From Syntrophales bacterium (GTDB taxonomy: Bacteria > Desulfobacterota > Syntrophia > Syntrophales > PHBD01): a stretch of DNA of 64,000 nucleotides. Each line of letters starts with the position of its first letter. Position 1 is the first letter of the stretch. The translations under genes and the position numbers were made by a program. The notes under the pieces are model-generated. The model did not search any database. It saw nothing but the letters and a program-made list of their open reading frames with translations, and was not told the origin of the DNA. Below, piece after piece: positions 36,597 to 45,976 of the stretch. The stretch covers positions 434,001 to 498,000 of the forward strand of contig DAOSEM010000002.1 of NCBI GenBank assembly GCA_035363115.1, read 5' to 3'.

Positions 36597-37949
36597 CTAT
36601 CCATCCAAGGGAACGAGAGCCCGGCGCTTCAGTTCCCGAAAGACCGGAATCGTCAGCTCCTTCTCCGCGCAGGGGAGCAGGCTGTTGTTGTGGAACAGCG
36701 GCTCGTCGGCGATCGGATGGGGTGACGCATCCACGGCCTCGTCCCAGAGGGCGGTCCCCGGAATCGGGGAGTACTCCGCCAGGATGGGCCTCGCCCCGCA
36801 GGAGCGGACAAAGTCGATTCCTTCCTCGATTTCCTGGACGCCCTGTCCCGGCAGCCCGCACAACAGATAGATCCCTGTCTCGCCGTTCCGGTAACCGGCC
36901 TTCCGCAGGCACTCCATCGCCGCCTTCAGGTCGTCGGAGCCGGTCTTGCCTCCCGTTTCCCTCTGCCGAAGGACGTCCACCGTTTCAAAGCCGAAACGAA
37001 GGGTCCGGAAGCCCGACTCAAACAGGAGACGGCCCAGCTCTTCGTTCAATTCCCGGAGGTGAAGTCCGTTGGGACAGTGGAACTGGAGGCGGAGCCCGCG
37101 ACGGATGATCTCCCGGGCGAGCGGACGAATCATCTCGTCCGGATTCACCAGGAGTGCGTCGTCATAGAAGGAAAAATTCCTGATCCCATGCCGTGTATGC
37201 CAGTAGGCGATCTCATCGGCTACGGCATGGGGGTCGCGCCGCCGGAAAAACGGTTCCATCCTGGCGGATGCGCAGTAAGTGCAGCGGAAAGGGCATCCCC
37301 TGGAGGTCAGGATGGGAACCTGGTCCAGGAAGGGGAGGAGATCGAAGGCGGGGTAGGGGAGATCATCCAGGTTGTCTTTTCCCGTGGGCATGTCGTGTTT
37401 CTGGTCGAAGACATCCTCCAGTATGGAAGGGAGTGCATCGATTCCGTCTCCAGGGATGACGAAGTCCGCACCGGAGTGCTGTTTTGCATGGTCTGTACAG
37501 AGGGTGGCATAGACCCCTCCCAGGATGACGGGAACCTTTCTCCATCTTGTCCGGATGTGTTCGATGGCTTCCGCCACACCAGGATACCAGTACGTCATGA
37601 AAGAAGTGACGAGTACGAGGTCCGGTTCGTCCATGCCGCTCAGCGCGGATTCGATCAGGGAAGGGGGACAACCGTAACGGCGGTAGCGCTTCGGGATTTC
37701 ACGGAAGACCGGGGGTTTGGGTATTTCTTCCTTGTGGTAGGCGCCCCTGCCGTCGCTCTTTCGCTTTGGCATCGGCAACCCCGAGTCAGTATATGAACTG
37801 CTGGATGATATTAAACAGTCCAAATATCTTATATCATATTTTAATGATCTTAGAATCGATGCTATATAGAGGAGTCCCATCGGTTTTGCCCAGTGGTCAT
37901 GAGCAGCAAAATCGTGGATCCAGGGATTGACAAGAAGGATCTTCTTCAT
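36597..37949 (-). CDS. Cobalamin-binding-type radical SAM protein
   Basis: A 450-residue protein if it starts at ATG 37949 (KKILLVNPW), the usual beginning of this family. A TTG 11 codons upstream is possible. An N-terminal B12-binding-like Rossmann domain (about 1-190) holds VPVILGGVYAT. The radical SAM barrel follows with CPFRCTYC, the CX3CX2C ligands of the [4Fe-4S] cluster. FYDDALLVNPDE and LCGLPGQG fit the fold. Members methylate or rearrange carbon centres in lipids, cofactors or peptides; no substrate can be assigned. An AT-rich gap of about 300 bases separates its start from the cyclase gene, which is divergent. Confidence 0.85.
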   Translation of the reverse strand: MKKILLVNPWIHDFAAHDHWAKPMGLLYIASILRSLKYDIRYLDCLISSSSSYTDSGLPMPKRKSDGRGAYHKEEIPKPPVFREIPKRYRRYGCPPSLIESALSGMDEPDLVLVTSFMTYWYPGVAEAIEHIRTRWRKVPVILGGVYATLCTDHAKQHSGADFVIPGDGIDALPSILEDVFDQKHDMPTGKDNLDDLPYPAFDLLPFLDQVPILTSRGCPFRCTYCASARMEPFFRRRDPHAVADEIAYWHTRHGIRNFSFYDDALLVNPDEMIRPLAREIIRRGLRLQFHCPNGLHLRELNEELGRLLFESGFRTLRFGFETVDVLRQRETGGKTGSDDLKAAMECLRKAGYRNGETGIYLLCGLPGQGVQEIEEGIDFVRSCGARPILAEYSPIPGTALWDEAVDASPHPIADEPLFHNNSLLPCAEKELTIPVFRELKRRALVPLDG

Positions 37950-38085
37950 GGTTGAGGTGTCACGTAAAATCGATTTCAGCAAATCTCCCGCTTCGTTTGT
38001 TCATCCTTATCACATGGCCGGGAAAAAGGACAGCAACCAAAATCGACCGGCCTGAAGGGGAGGCGGGGCGACATGAATTGTCCAA

Positions 38086-38237
38086 TCTATAGTTATTACT
38101 AGTGTATATGCATTGGGTAGGTGGGTCTGATTCTATAGTTAGACTGTATAATATTAATTCTTGACAGGCGGTGGAATTTTTTGTAGGGTATTTTCGAACA
38201 CGACAAATGTCAATTATATAGACTGTTCAATTATAGA
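38086..38237. promoter_or_regulatory. Promoter region with three related AT-rich operator-like sites
   Basis: TCTATAGTTA occurs at 38086-38095 and again at 38132-38141. The second copy continues into GACTGTATAAT, which holds a perfect TATAAT at 38147-38152. A third, inverted copy spans 38214-38237 (on the minus strand TCTATAATTGAACAGTCTATA). A sigma-70-like pair TTGACA 38161-38166 and TAGGGT 38184-38189 (17-base spacer) lies between copies two and three. The start of the MerR-type gene follows at 38251. The layout suggests autoregulation by that gene product. I see no gene in 37983-38250. Confidence 0.5.
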
Positions 38238-38250
38238 ATGGGGACGGAAC

Positions 38251-39888
38251 TTGGACAATCAGATTTCAGCCTCCTGGATCAGCAGCCTGGACATCCTGCG
38301 GAAGACCGGTATCTCTCGGGCCACCCTGAACAACTACATTCAGATGGGCCTGATTCCGAGGCCACGAATCGCAAAGCCGGAAGGAGAACGTGTCAAAGCA
38401 AGACGGGTCGGCTACTTTCCGCTTTCCGTGCTGGAACGGATCGAAGCGGTGCAGCGAATGAAAAGGGAGGGGAGAAGCATGCAAAGTATTCTCGATGAAC
38501 TTGGCGTTCGTTTTCCCGTTGCGAAGGAAGTCCCTGAATCGAAGATCGGAGATGATGCGCAAATTCCCGGAACACCGGAAATGGATCCTGGAGCCGGGCG
38601 TGATGAAACAGAAGTGGATAGCGGCAGGGATAATCTCAGTAAGGGAGTGGAACGTACCGTACATGCAGGCCGGCAGAGAGGCTTGTCTCTGCAGCTGACA
38701 ATCGACGATATTCCATGTCCCGCCTACCTTTTGAACAACAATTTCGAAGTCGACTGGATCAATCCCCTGGCGGAAGAGAAAATCTTTCGCAGGACCGTCC
38801 GCACGGTTCGCGAAGCGGAGAACCGCAATGTGTTTCGTTTGCTCCTGCGAGGAGGGGCATCGAGCCGAACCCTGGGGAATATGGATCTCGATCTGTGCGC
38901 CTTTCACATGTCGTTTGTGAAGGCCAGGCATGAAAAGACATTTCTTCAAAAGATGTATGGCGACATGAGCATGGAAGAGAGGGAATATCTGGAAAATCTT
39001 TATGGGTGTTCGGAAACGGCTCCCCATGACCCCATGAAAGACATTTTTCTCGAGACGCCCAATCTGCACGGCAAGGCTCAACCCTATCATGTATATTACG
39101 CTATATTTCGTGAGGGAATTCTCTTTGTGTACGGGAATGTGGAAAGGATCCTTAAAGGGGTGGCTGAGCTATTGTCCAGCCGCGATCAGGTCGTCCGGGA
39201 ACTCATGAAGCAGCGCATGCCCACCCTGACCTCCTTCTGTGTCCTCGTAGCCGACCTCCAGGATTCCAGCAGGATCTGCGCGGAACTGGCGCCGGAGGAT
39301 TATTTCGAACTCATCAACGATATCTGGAAGACCATGGAAAGCTCCTTCCGGAGCTACTACGGCACGTATGGAAAGCATGTCGGCGACGGGATGGTTTATT
39401 ACTTTCTCCGGGATCGGGATTCCAACTACCTGATGAACGCAATCGCCTGCTCGGTGGAGCTGAAGGAAAAGATGGCGCGCCTCAGCCATGAATGGAAGCT
39501 TCGCAAGGGATGGTTCAACGATCTGTATCTAAACATCGGAATCAACGAAGGTCAGGAGTTCTTCGGCACGATCCCCACAGCCCCGAATGTCGAGTTCACT
39601 GCTCTGGGGGATTCGGTCAACTATGCATCCCGCCTGTCGGACTTTGCGCGTCGCGGTTCCATCTGGACAACGAAGAATCTTCTGAGCAAGTTGAGCGAAG
39701 AAGAACGGAAGAGAATCCGATACGGGGTGCCAAGCCATCAGGAAGGCCGGGAGGTCACCATTGAGAACCTGTATTCGAGGGTCATGGACATGATCAGTCC
39801 GGAAAGCCCCAAATATCGAAAATTCCTTGATATCGCGGCGCTCCCCATCACCCAGGTCCTCTCCGTGGCACCCCAGAAGAACGATTGA
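38251..39888 (+). CDS. MerR-type HTH, PAS-like and class III nucleotidyl cyclase fusion
   Basis: A 545-residue protein if TTG 38251 is the start (GGGGACGG upstream and the last operator-like site just before it); the frame is open further up. Residues about 8-85 form a MerR-family DNA-binding domain (SLDILRKTGISRATLNNYIQ, then GYFPLSVLERIE). After a low-complexity linker, residues about 150-300 look PAS-like (IPCPAYLLNNNFEVDWINPL). Residues about 325-480 are a class III adenylate/guanylate cyclase domain with metal-binding Asp in LVADLQ (334) and in KHVGDGM (379), and GDSVNYASRL. The cyclase therefore looks active. A DNA-binding domain directly joined to a cyclase is rare. The nucleotide made is unknown. 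Confidence 0.85.
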   Translation: MDNQISASWISSLDILRKTGISRATLNNYIQMGLIPRPRIAKPEGERVKARRVGYFPLSVLERIEAVQRMKREGRSMQSILDELGVRFPVAKEVPESKIGDDAQIPGTPEMDPGAGRDETEVDSGRDNLSKGVERTVHAGRQRGLSLQLTIDDIPCPAYLLNNNFEVDWINPLAEEKIFRRTVRTVREAENRNVFRLLLRGGASSRTLGNMDLDLCAFHMSFVKARHEKTFLQKMYGDMSMEEREYLENLYGCSETAPHDPMKDIFLETPNLHGKAQPYHVYYAIFREGILFVYGNVERILKGVAELLSSRDQVVRELMKQRMPTLTSFCVLVADLQDSSRICAELAPEDYFELINDIWKTMESSFRSYYGTYGKHVGDGMVYYFLRDRDSNYLMNAIACSVELKEKMARLSHEWKLRKGWFNDLYLNIGINEGQEFFGTIPTAPNVEFTALGDSVNYASRLSDFARRGSIWTTKNLLSKLSEEERKRIRYGVPSHQEGREVTIENLYSRVMDMISPESPKYRKFLDIAALPITQVLSVAPQKND

Positions 39889-39918
39889 CCGTTTTTCCCG
39901 CATGCATGATGAGCTTCG

Positions 39919-39950
39919 AGGGGTCCCGACAAGGGGCCCCTTGTCCTTTC
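39919..39950 (+). terminator. Candidate terminator after the cyclase gene
   Basis: AGGGGTCCC pairs with GGGGCCCCT (one G-T pair) around a 5-base loop, followed by TGTCCTTTCC. The overlapping palindrome GACAAGGGGCCCCTTGTC offers an alternative fold. It lies 30 bases after the cyclase stop and about 80 bases before dtd. Confidence 0.6.
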
Positions 39951-40030
39951 CGGATACCGGAAACACAAAGCGCTTGAAGGTCGCCCCGATTGCTGCTAAC
40001 ATGCGCCGCGATTGAGACGGGGTGTTGCAG

Positions 40031-40483
40031 ATGCGGGCCGTCATCCAGCGTGTCTCCGAGGCCGGGGTAACGGTCGGAGGAGAAAGCCTTTCCACAATCG
40101 GTGCCGGACTCTTGGTCTTCCTGGGTGTACAGCAGGGGGACGGGGAAGCGGACGCCGATTATCTCCTGGAAAAGATCATCAATCTGCGGATCTTCGAGGA
40201 TCCGGACGGCAAAATGAACCTTTCCCTGGTCGATACGGGAGGTTCCATGCTCGTTATCTCGCAGTTCACCCTGCTGGCGGATTGCCGGAAAGGACGACGG
40301 CCCTCTTTTGCACATGCGGAGGAACCGGCACGAGCCAGGGATCTCTATGAATACTTCGTCGGAAAATCGCGGGACAGGCTCGACGGCCGAGTCGGGCAAG
40401 GCGAGTTTCAGGCCATGATGAAGGTTCGCCTCGTCAATGACGGTCCCGTCACGATATGGATCGACAGCAGGAGAGAAACCTGA
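40031..40483 (+). CDS. dtd: D-aminoacyl-tRNA deacylase
   Basis: A 150-residue protein, the normal DTD length, starting at ATG 40031 (MRAVIQRVSEAGV is the family N-terminus). The two active-site signatures are present: SQFTLLADCRKGRRPSF (SQFTL) and the C-terminal VRLVNDGPVTIWID (NxGPVT-like, here NDGPVT). It removes D-amino acids and mischarged glycine from tRNA in the cytoplasm. The ribosome site is weak. It is followed after 6 bases by the DUF1285 gene. Confidence 0.95.
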   Translation: MRAVIQRVSEAGVTVGGESLSTIGAGLLVFLGVQQGDGEADADYLLEKIINLRIFEDPDGKMNLSLVDTGGSMLVISQFTLLADCRKGRRPSFAHAEEPARARDLYEYFVGKSRDRLDGRVGQGEFQAMMKVRLVNDGPVTIWIDSRRET

Positions 40484-40489
40484 ATCAAG

Positions 40490-40981
40490 ATGGAAAACGT
40501 GAAGGAAAACATCCCCCTCTGTGATATTCGGATCGACCGGGACGGAGTCTGGTACTTCCGGGGCGCCGTCATGTTCCGCAAGGAAATCGTCAATTATTTC
40601 TATGAGCACCTCCGACTCGACGAAGAGGGGAGGTACTGGATCGATCTGGGGCACGACTGCTGCGTCATTGACGTGGAAGATACCCCGTTCGTTGTCCGGG
40701 CCGTCTACCGGTCCCGGGAAGACAACGGGAACGGAGAACGAATCGATCTGCTCCTGTGCGACGACACACTTGAACTCCTCGATCCGGCCAGCCTGTCCAT
40801 GACACAGGAGAATGTACCCTACTGTTCGGTCAGGGGGGGCCGTTTTCCCGCGCGCTTCTCAAGGCCTGCTTATTACCAGCTGGCCGAGCACATTGAGTAC
40901 GATGCCCGGAGGGATGCATTCTATCTGTCCCTGAACGGGCAGGCCTACGACCTTCTCCAGCGGAAATTCCCGGAGATTTAA
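40490..40981 (+). CDS. DUF1285-family protein
   Basis: A 163-residue soluble protein. The N-terminal CDIRIDRDGVWYFRG and the Arg-Lys pair in MFRKEIVNYFYEHL match DUF1285, a small family of mixed alpha/beta proteins without known function. There is no signal peptide or membrane segment. It sits between dtd and guaB on the same strand with short gaps (6 and 30 bases), so it may be cotranscribed, which says little about its role. Confidence 0.7.
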   Translation: MENVKENIPLCDIRIDRDGVWYFRGAVMFRKEIVNYFYEHLRLDEEGRYWIDLGHDCCVIDVEDTPFVVRAVYRSREDNGNGERIDLLLCDDTLELLDPASLSMTQENVPYCSVRGGRFPARFSRPAYYQLAEHIEYDARRDAFYLSLNGQAYDLLQRKFPEI

Positions 40982-41011
40982 AATCCTGAATGAAACATGG
41001 GAGGAAAAGTC

Positions 41012-42472
41012 ATGTTGGGTGACCAGGTAAGAGAGGCCCTGACGTTCGATGACCTGCTTCTGGTGCCGGCGGAATCGGCAGTCATGCCGAAAGACGTCGA
41101 TACCACGACGCTTTTGACCCGCGAGATCAAGCTCAACATCCCCATCGTCAGTGCGGCGATGGACACGGTGACAGAATCCGCCACGGCCATCTGCATGGCT
41201 CAGGAAGGAGGGATCGGGATCATCCACCGGAACATGTCCATCCAGAGGCAGGCCCTGGAAGTGGACAAGGTGAAGAAGTCCGAAAGCGGGATGATCGTGG
41301 ATCCCATCACCATCGAGCCGGAGCGGAAGGTTTCCGATGCGCTCGAACTGATGCACCGCTATAAAATCTCCGGAGTTCCGGTGACCAAAAACAAGAAACT
41401 GGTGGGAATCCTGACGAACCGCGACCTGCGGTTTGAAACGAGACTGGATCAGCCCGTTGCAAATGTGATGACCAGGGAGAACCTCGTTACGGTTTCTTCC
41501 ACCATTGGACTGGAGGAATCGAAGGAGCTGCTGCACAAGCACCGGATCGAAAAGCTGTTGGTCGTGGACGACCATTACAACCTGAAAGGGTTGATAACCA
41601 TCAAAGACATTGAAAAGATAAGAAAATATCCAAACGCGTCGAAGGATTCCCTGGGAAGGCTCCGCGTGGGAGCCGCCGTGGGAACGCTCGACCGGGAGGC
41701 AAGGGTGGAGGCCCTCCTGGCAGCGGGAGCGGATGTGATCGTCATCGACACATCCCACGGGCATTCCCTGGGGGTCATCGATGCGGTGCGCGATACGAGG
41801 CGAAATTTCCCGGATTGCAGCCTGATCGCGGGCAACATCGCCACGGGAGAGGGCGCCGAGGCGCTCATCGAGGCGGGAGTGGACGCGGTGAAGGTCGGGG
41901 TGGGACCGGGATCGATCTGTACGACCCGCATCGTTGCCGGTGTCGGGGTTCCCCAGATGAGCGCCATCCGCGATACATACAAGGTAGCGTCGAAACATGG
42001 CATTCCGGTCATCGCCGACGGGGGCATCAAGTTTTCGGGTGACATCGTCAAGGCCCTGGCGGCGGGAGCACACTCCGTCATGGTCGGGGGGCTCTTTGCA
42101 GGGACGGCCGAAAGCCCCGGGGAAACGGTTCTTTTCCAGGGGCGAAGCTACAAGGTCTATCGCGGGATGGGATCCCTGGAGGCCATGAAGGAAGGCAGCC
42201 GTGACCGTTACTTCCAGGACGAGATGGAGAGTCCGCTCAAGCTCGTTCCCGAGGGGATCGAGGGACGGGTTCCCTTCCGGGGGTTCCTGTCCGACAGCAT
42301 CTACCAGATGGTCGGCGGGATACGATCGGGGATGGGCTATGTGGGCTGCTGCACGGTTTGTGAAATGCACGAAAAAGCGAAGTTTGTCCGCATCACATCT
42401 GCGGGGCTCCGGGAGAGTCACGTCCACGATGTGATCATCACGAAGGAAGCTCCCAACTACTGGCTGGACTAA
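41012..42472 (+). CDS. guaB: Inosine-5'-monophosphate dehydrogenase
   Basis: A 486-residue IMPDH. I set the start at ATG 41012 because GGGAGGA (40999-41005) is its ribosome site; the in-frame ATG at 40997 overlaps that site. The N-terminal barrel segment reads ALTFDDLLLVPAES, two CBS domains occupy about 90-205, and the catalytic loop GPGSICTTRIVAGVG carries the Cys that attacks IMP C2. DGGIKFSGD and the flap region follow. The enzyme oxidises IMP to XMP with NAD, the committed step to GMP. Confidence 0.97.
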   Translation: MLGDQVREALTFDDLLLVPAESAVMPKDVDTTTLLTREIKLNIPIVSAAMDTVTESATAICMAQEGGIGIIHRNMSIQRQALEVDKVKKSESGMIVDPITIEPERKVSDALELMHRYKISGVPVTKNKKLVGILTNRDLRFETRLDQPVANVMTRENLVTVSSTIGLEESKELLHKHRIEKLLVVDDHYNLKGLITIKDIEKIRKYPNASKDSLGRLRVGAAVGTLDREARVEALLAAGADVIVIDTSHGHSLGVIDAVRDTRRNFPDCSLIAGNIATGEGAEALIEAGVDAVKVGVGPGSICTTRIVAGVGVPQMSAIRDTYKVASKHGIPVIADGGIKFSGDIVKALAAGAHSVMVGGLFAGTAESPGETVLFQGRSYKVYRGMGSLEAMKEGSRDRYFQDEMESPLKLVPEGIEGRVPFRGFLSDSIYQMVGGIRSGMGYVGCCTVCEMHEKAKFVRITSAGLRESHVHDVIITKEAPNYWLD

Positions 42473-42514
42473 GCACCGGTCCGGACGACCTCGTTGTCCG
42501 CCGTCGAGAAACCT

Positions 42515-45500
42515 ATGCCCTCCGATTTCGTCCATCTTCATGTTCATACTCAGTACAGCCTGCTGGACGGCGCCATCCGCCTGGGCGATCTCTTCCAGAA
42601 GGCGAAAGAGTACGGGATGCAGGCCCTGGCCATCACGGACCACGGCAACCTTTTCGGCGCCATCGATTTCTACCAGCGGGCCTTGAAAGCGGGCATCAAA
42701 CCCATCATTGGCTGCGAACTCTACGTCGCCCCGGGAAGCCGCTTTGAAAGGCAGTCCCAGGGCATCGGGGAAACCGCCCGCCATCTTGTCGTCCTGGCCG
42801 AGAACATGACCGGGTACAGGAACCTGATGAAACTCGTCACGGCCGGATGGACGGAGGGTTTTTACTATCGTCCCCGCGTGGACAGGGACCTGCTCCGGGC
42901 ACACCATGAAGGACTCATCGCCTCCAGCGCCTGCCTGCACGGGGAGGTTGCGGACCGCCTTCTGAAAGAGGGTCGGGAAAGCGCCATGCGGGCCGCCGAC
43001 GAGCTGAGGGACATCTTCGGGGATGGGAATTTCTACCTCGAACTGATGGAGAACGGCCTGGAAGAGCAGAAGGAAGCCAACACCGGCCTGATCGAAATCA
43101 GCCGCAAACGATCCATCCCCCTGGTGGCGACGAACGACTGCCACTACCTGCAGCGCTCGGATGCCGAGGCCCATGAAGTCCTGCTGTGCATCCAGACCGG
43201 AAAAAACATGGAAACGACGGACCGGATGCGGTTCGAGACGGATCAGCTCTATTTCCGCTCGCCCGAGGAGATGATCCGGCTGTTCGCGAACCACCCGGAG
43301 GCAATCGAAAATACACTCCGGATCGCCGAACGCTGCCATCTTTCCTTCACCTTCGGCGAGTTCCTGCTCCCCCAGTTCCAGAGTGACTCGGGAGAATCCC
43401 TGGACGAACTCCTGGTCCGGGAGGCGGAAAAGGGGCTGGCGGAAAAAATGCCGGCCCTGCTCCGCGGCAGGGATCCGGAACTCCGGTTCGTATATCTGAA
43501 ACGGCTCCGGGAAGAGCTGGAAATGATCCGCAATATGGGATTTTCCGGTTATTTTCTCATTGTGGCGGATTTCGTGCGGTACGCCAAAAAGAGGAAAATC
43601 CCCGTCGGACCCGGCCGGGGATCCGCCGCGGGAAGCCTGGTGGCCTTCGCCATCGACATTACTTCCATCGATCCGATCCGTTACGGCCTCTTCTTCGAGC
43701 GGTTTCTGAATCCGAACCGCAAGAGCATGCCCGATATCGACATCGATTTCTGCCAGGAGGGGCGGGACGAAATCATCCGGTACGTGACGGACAAATACGG
43801 CCATGACAGGGTGGCCCAGATCATCACCTTCGGGCAGATGAAGGCCAAGGCGGTCATCCGTGACGTCGGACGGGCTCTCAGCATTCCCTACGGGGAAGTG
43901 GATGCGATCGCGAAGCTGGTTCCCAGCGTTCTGAACATTACCCTCGATCAGGCCATTCATGATGAGGCCCGCCTTCAGGAGGAGGCCAAAAAAAGTGAAA
44001 AGATCCGGAAGCTCCTCCACCTCTCCCGGTCCCTGGAGGGCCTGAACCGCCACGCCTCCACCCATGCAGCCGGTGTGGTCATCTCCGACGTACCGCTGGT
44101 GGAACGGGTGCCCCTCTATCGGAGTCCCAAGGGCGACGATTCGGTGGTGACACAGTACGCCATGAAGGACCTCCAGGACATCGGTCTGACCAAGTTCGAC
44201 TTCCTGGGGCTCAAGACACTGACGGTCATCAATAACTGTCTCCAGTTCATCGAAGAGGGAAGGGGCGTCCACCTGAACATCGAGGATCTGCCTCTCGACG
44301 ATCCAAAGACCTATGAACTCCTGGGGCGGGGAGACACCGACGGCGTTTTCCAGCTGGAAAGCTCCGGCATGAAAGACCTCCTTGTCAACCTTCGTCCCGA
44401 CTGCATCGAGGATGTCATCGCCTTGATCGCCCTGTATCGTCCCGGGCCGATGAGCCAGATCCCCGATTTCATCGCCCGCAAGCAGGGACGGACGAAAATC
44501 ACCTACGAAGTTCAGCAGTTGAAGGATGTTCTTCAGGAAACATACGGCGTCATCGTCTATCAGGAGCAGGTCATGCAGATTGCCGGATCCATCGGCGGCT
44601 ATTCCATGGCCGATGCGGACAACCTGCGCCGGTTGATGAGCAAAAAGAAGCCTGAGGAAATGGAGAAGGAGAAGCCCAAGTTCCTGGAAGGGGCGAAACG
44701 GAACGACATTCCCCAGCAGAAGGCACAGAAGATCTGGGATCAGATGGAGACCTTCGCCGAGTACGGCTTCAACAAATCCCACAGCGCCGCCTATGCGATC
44801 ATCACCTACCAGACAGCGTACCTGAAAGCCCATTATCCGGCGGAATTCATGGCGGCCCTGCTCACATCGGAAAAAGACAACCGGGATAAGATCATTCGGT
44901 ACATCCACGGTTGCCGGTCCCTGGGGATAGCCGTTCTGCCCCCGGACATCAACTCGTCGCTCCGTGACTTCAGTGTCTCCGAGGACGGAAACATCCGCTT
45001 CGGTCTGGCGGCGGTCAAAAACGTCGGGGTCGGTGCTGTGGAAGCCATACTCGATGCCCGACGTGAAAAGGGGAAATTCCTGTCTTTTAAGGATTATTGC
45101 CGTCGTGCCGATCTCCGGAAGATCAACAAGCGGGTCGTGGAAAGCCTGGTCAAGTGCGGCGCCTTCGACTCCGTTTATCCGAATCGCCGCCGGTTGATGG
45201 AGTCTTTTGAACACGACCTGGAACTGGCAAGCCGGGAATCCCAGCACAGGGCAGCCGGCCAGGCCGGTTTGTTCGACACGCTGGATGAGAACGACTGCGA
45301 TGAATTAAACGATAACATTAGTAATGTAGATGAAAAGCCAGGTAATCAAAAGGAAATGCTTTCTTATGAAAAGGAGTTGATCGGTTTCTACATCACCAGC
45401 CATCCCCTGGCTTTTGTCGAAGAGAAGCTCAAACGGGTCGCCACGGCGGACATCGAGGCGCTCAGGCAGATGCAGGACAAGGAAACGGTTTCCTTTGGCG

Positions 45501-45976
45501 GGATCGTCAGCGCCATCAAGGAGCTCAAGACGAAACGCAAAGATACCATGGCATATGTAACCTTTGAAGATTTGAAGGGATCTGTCGAGGTTATCGTCTT
45601 TGGGGACACCTATCGCCAGTGCGAGGCATTGCTGAAAGGGGCGGATCCTCTCCTCGTGACGGGGACACTGGATGCCGACGAAGAAAACGTGCGTGTCAAG
45701 GCGACAGAGATCACCAACCTGGCGGATGTAGCGGAGCATCCTTTTTCGTCCGTCCATTTCACAGTCGATTCGTCCCGCTTCCGGCCGGATGATCTGGCAG
45801 CCCTGAAGACGCTGGTTCTGAAATATCCCGGTAAATACGACGGGTTCCTTCATATTCATGTGAATGGCTGCGAGACGGTGATCTATCTGGGACAAGACGC
45901 CCGCCTGCATATCTCGGATGAATTGAAAAACGAGGCGGAGCAATTCCTGGGGAAAGGGAACACCCGTTTTCAATAA
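42515..45976 (+). CDS. dnaE: DNA polymerase III alpha subunit
   Basis: A 1153-residue replicative polymerase catalytic subunit (DnaE1 type). The start is likely ATG 42515 (PSDFVHLHVHTQYSLLDG), with the PHP domain motif HLHVHTQYS right at the N-terminus. The palm has PDIDIDFCQEGR with the catalytic aspartates, and GPGRGSAAGSL precedes it. The helix-hairpin-helix and tandem OB-fold regions follow (VSFGGIVSAIKEL, about 980-1050). A short stretch near 45300-45370 is unusually AT-rich within an otherwise GC-rich gene. It overlaps the next gene by one base. Confidence 0.97.
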   Translation: MPSDFVHLHVHTQYSLLDGAIRLGDLFQKAKEYGMQALAITDHGNLFGAIDFYQRALKAGIKPIIGCELYVAPGSRFERQSQGIGETARHLVVLAENMTGYRNLMKLVTAGWTEGFYYRPRVDRDLLRAHHEGLIASSACLHGEVADRLLKEGRESAMRAADELRDIFGDGNFYLELMENGLEEQKEANTGLIEISRKRSIPLVATNDCHYLQRSDAEAHEVLLCIQTGKNMETTDRMRFETDQLYFRSPEEMIRLFANHPEAIENTLRIAERCHLSFTFGEFLLPQFQSDSGESLDELLVREAEKGLAEKMPALLRGRDPELRFVYLKRLREELEMIRNMGFSGYFLIVADFVRYAKKRKIPVGPGRGSAAGSLVAFAIDITSIDPIRYGLFFERFLNPNRKSMPDIDIDFCQEGRDEIIRYVTDKYGHDRVAQIITFGQMKAKAVIRDVGRALSIPYGEVDAIAKLVPSVLNITLDQAIHDEARLQEEAKKSEKIRKLLHLSRSLEGLNRHASTHAAGVVISDVPLVERVPLYRSPKGDDSVVTQYAMKDLQDIGLTKFDFLGLKTLTVINNCLQFIEEGRGVHLNIEDLPLDDPKTYELLGRGDTDGVFQLESSGMKDLLVNLRPDCIEDVIALIALYRPGPMSQIPDFIARKQGRTKITYEVQQLKDVLQETYGVIVYQEQVMQIAGSIGGYSMADADNLRRLMSKKKPEEMEKEKPKFLEGAKRNDIPQQKAQKIWDQMETFAEYGFNKSHSAAYAIITYQTAYLKAHYPAEFMAALLTSEKDNRDKIIRYIHGCRSLGIAVLPPDINSSLRDFSVSEDGNIRFGLAAVKNVGVGAVEAILDARREKGKFLSFKDYCRRADLRKINKRVVESLVKCGAFDSVYPNRRRLMESFEHDLELASRESQHRAAGQAGLFDTLDENDCDELNDNISNVDEKPGNQKEMLSYEKELIGFYITSHPLAFVEEKLKRVATADIEALRQMQDKETVSFGGIVSAIKELKTKRKDTMAYVTFEDLKGSVEVIVFGDTYRQCEALLKGADPLLVTGTLDADEENVRVKATEITNLADVAEHPFSSVHFTVDSSRFRPDDLAALKTLVLKYPGKYDGFLHIHVNGCETVIYLGQDARLHISDELKNEAEQFLGKGNTRFQ

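Noticed and set aside
38161..38250. Upstream extension of the MerR-cyclase from TTG 38161
   Set aside because: It would place the promoter and the third operator-like site inside the coding region; the MerR domain begins only after 38251.
40859..45247. A 1462-codon open frame on the minus strand across guaB and dnaE
   Set aside because: It crosses two well-conserved genes on the opposite strand and has no ribosome site or motifs; it arises from codon bias.
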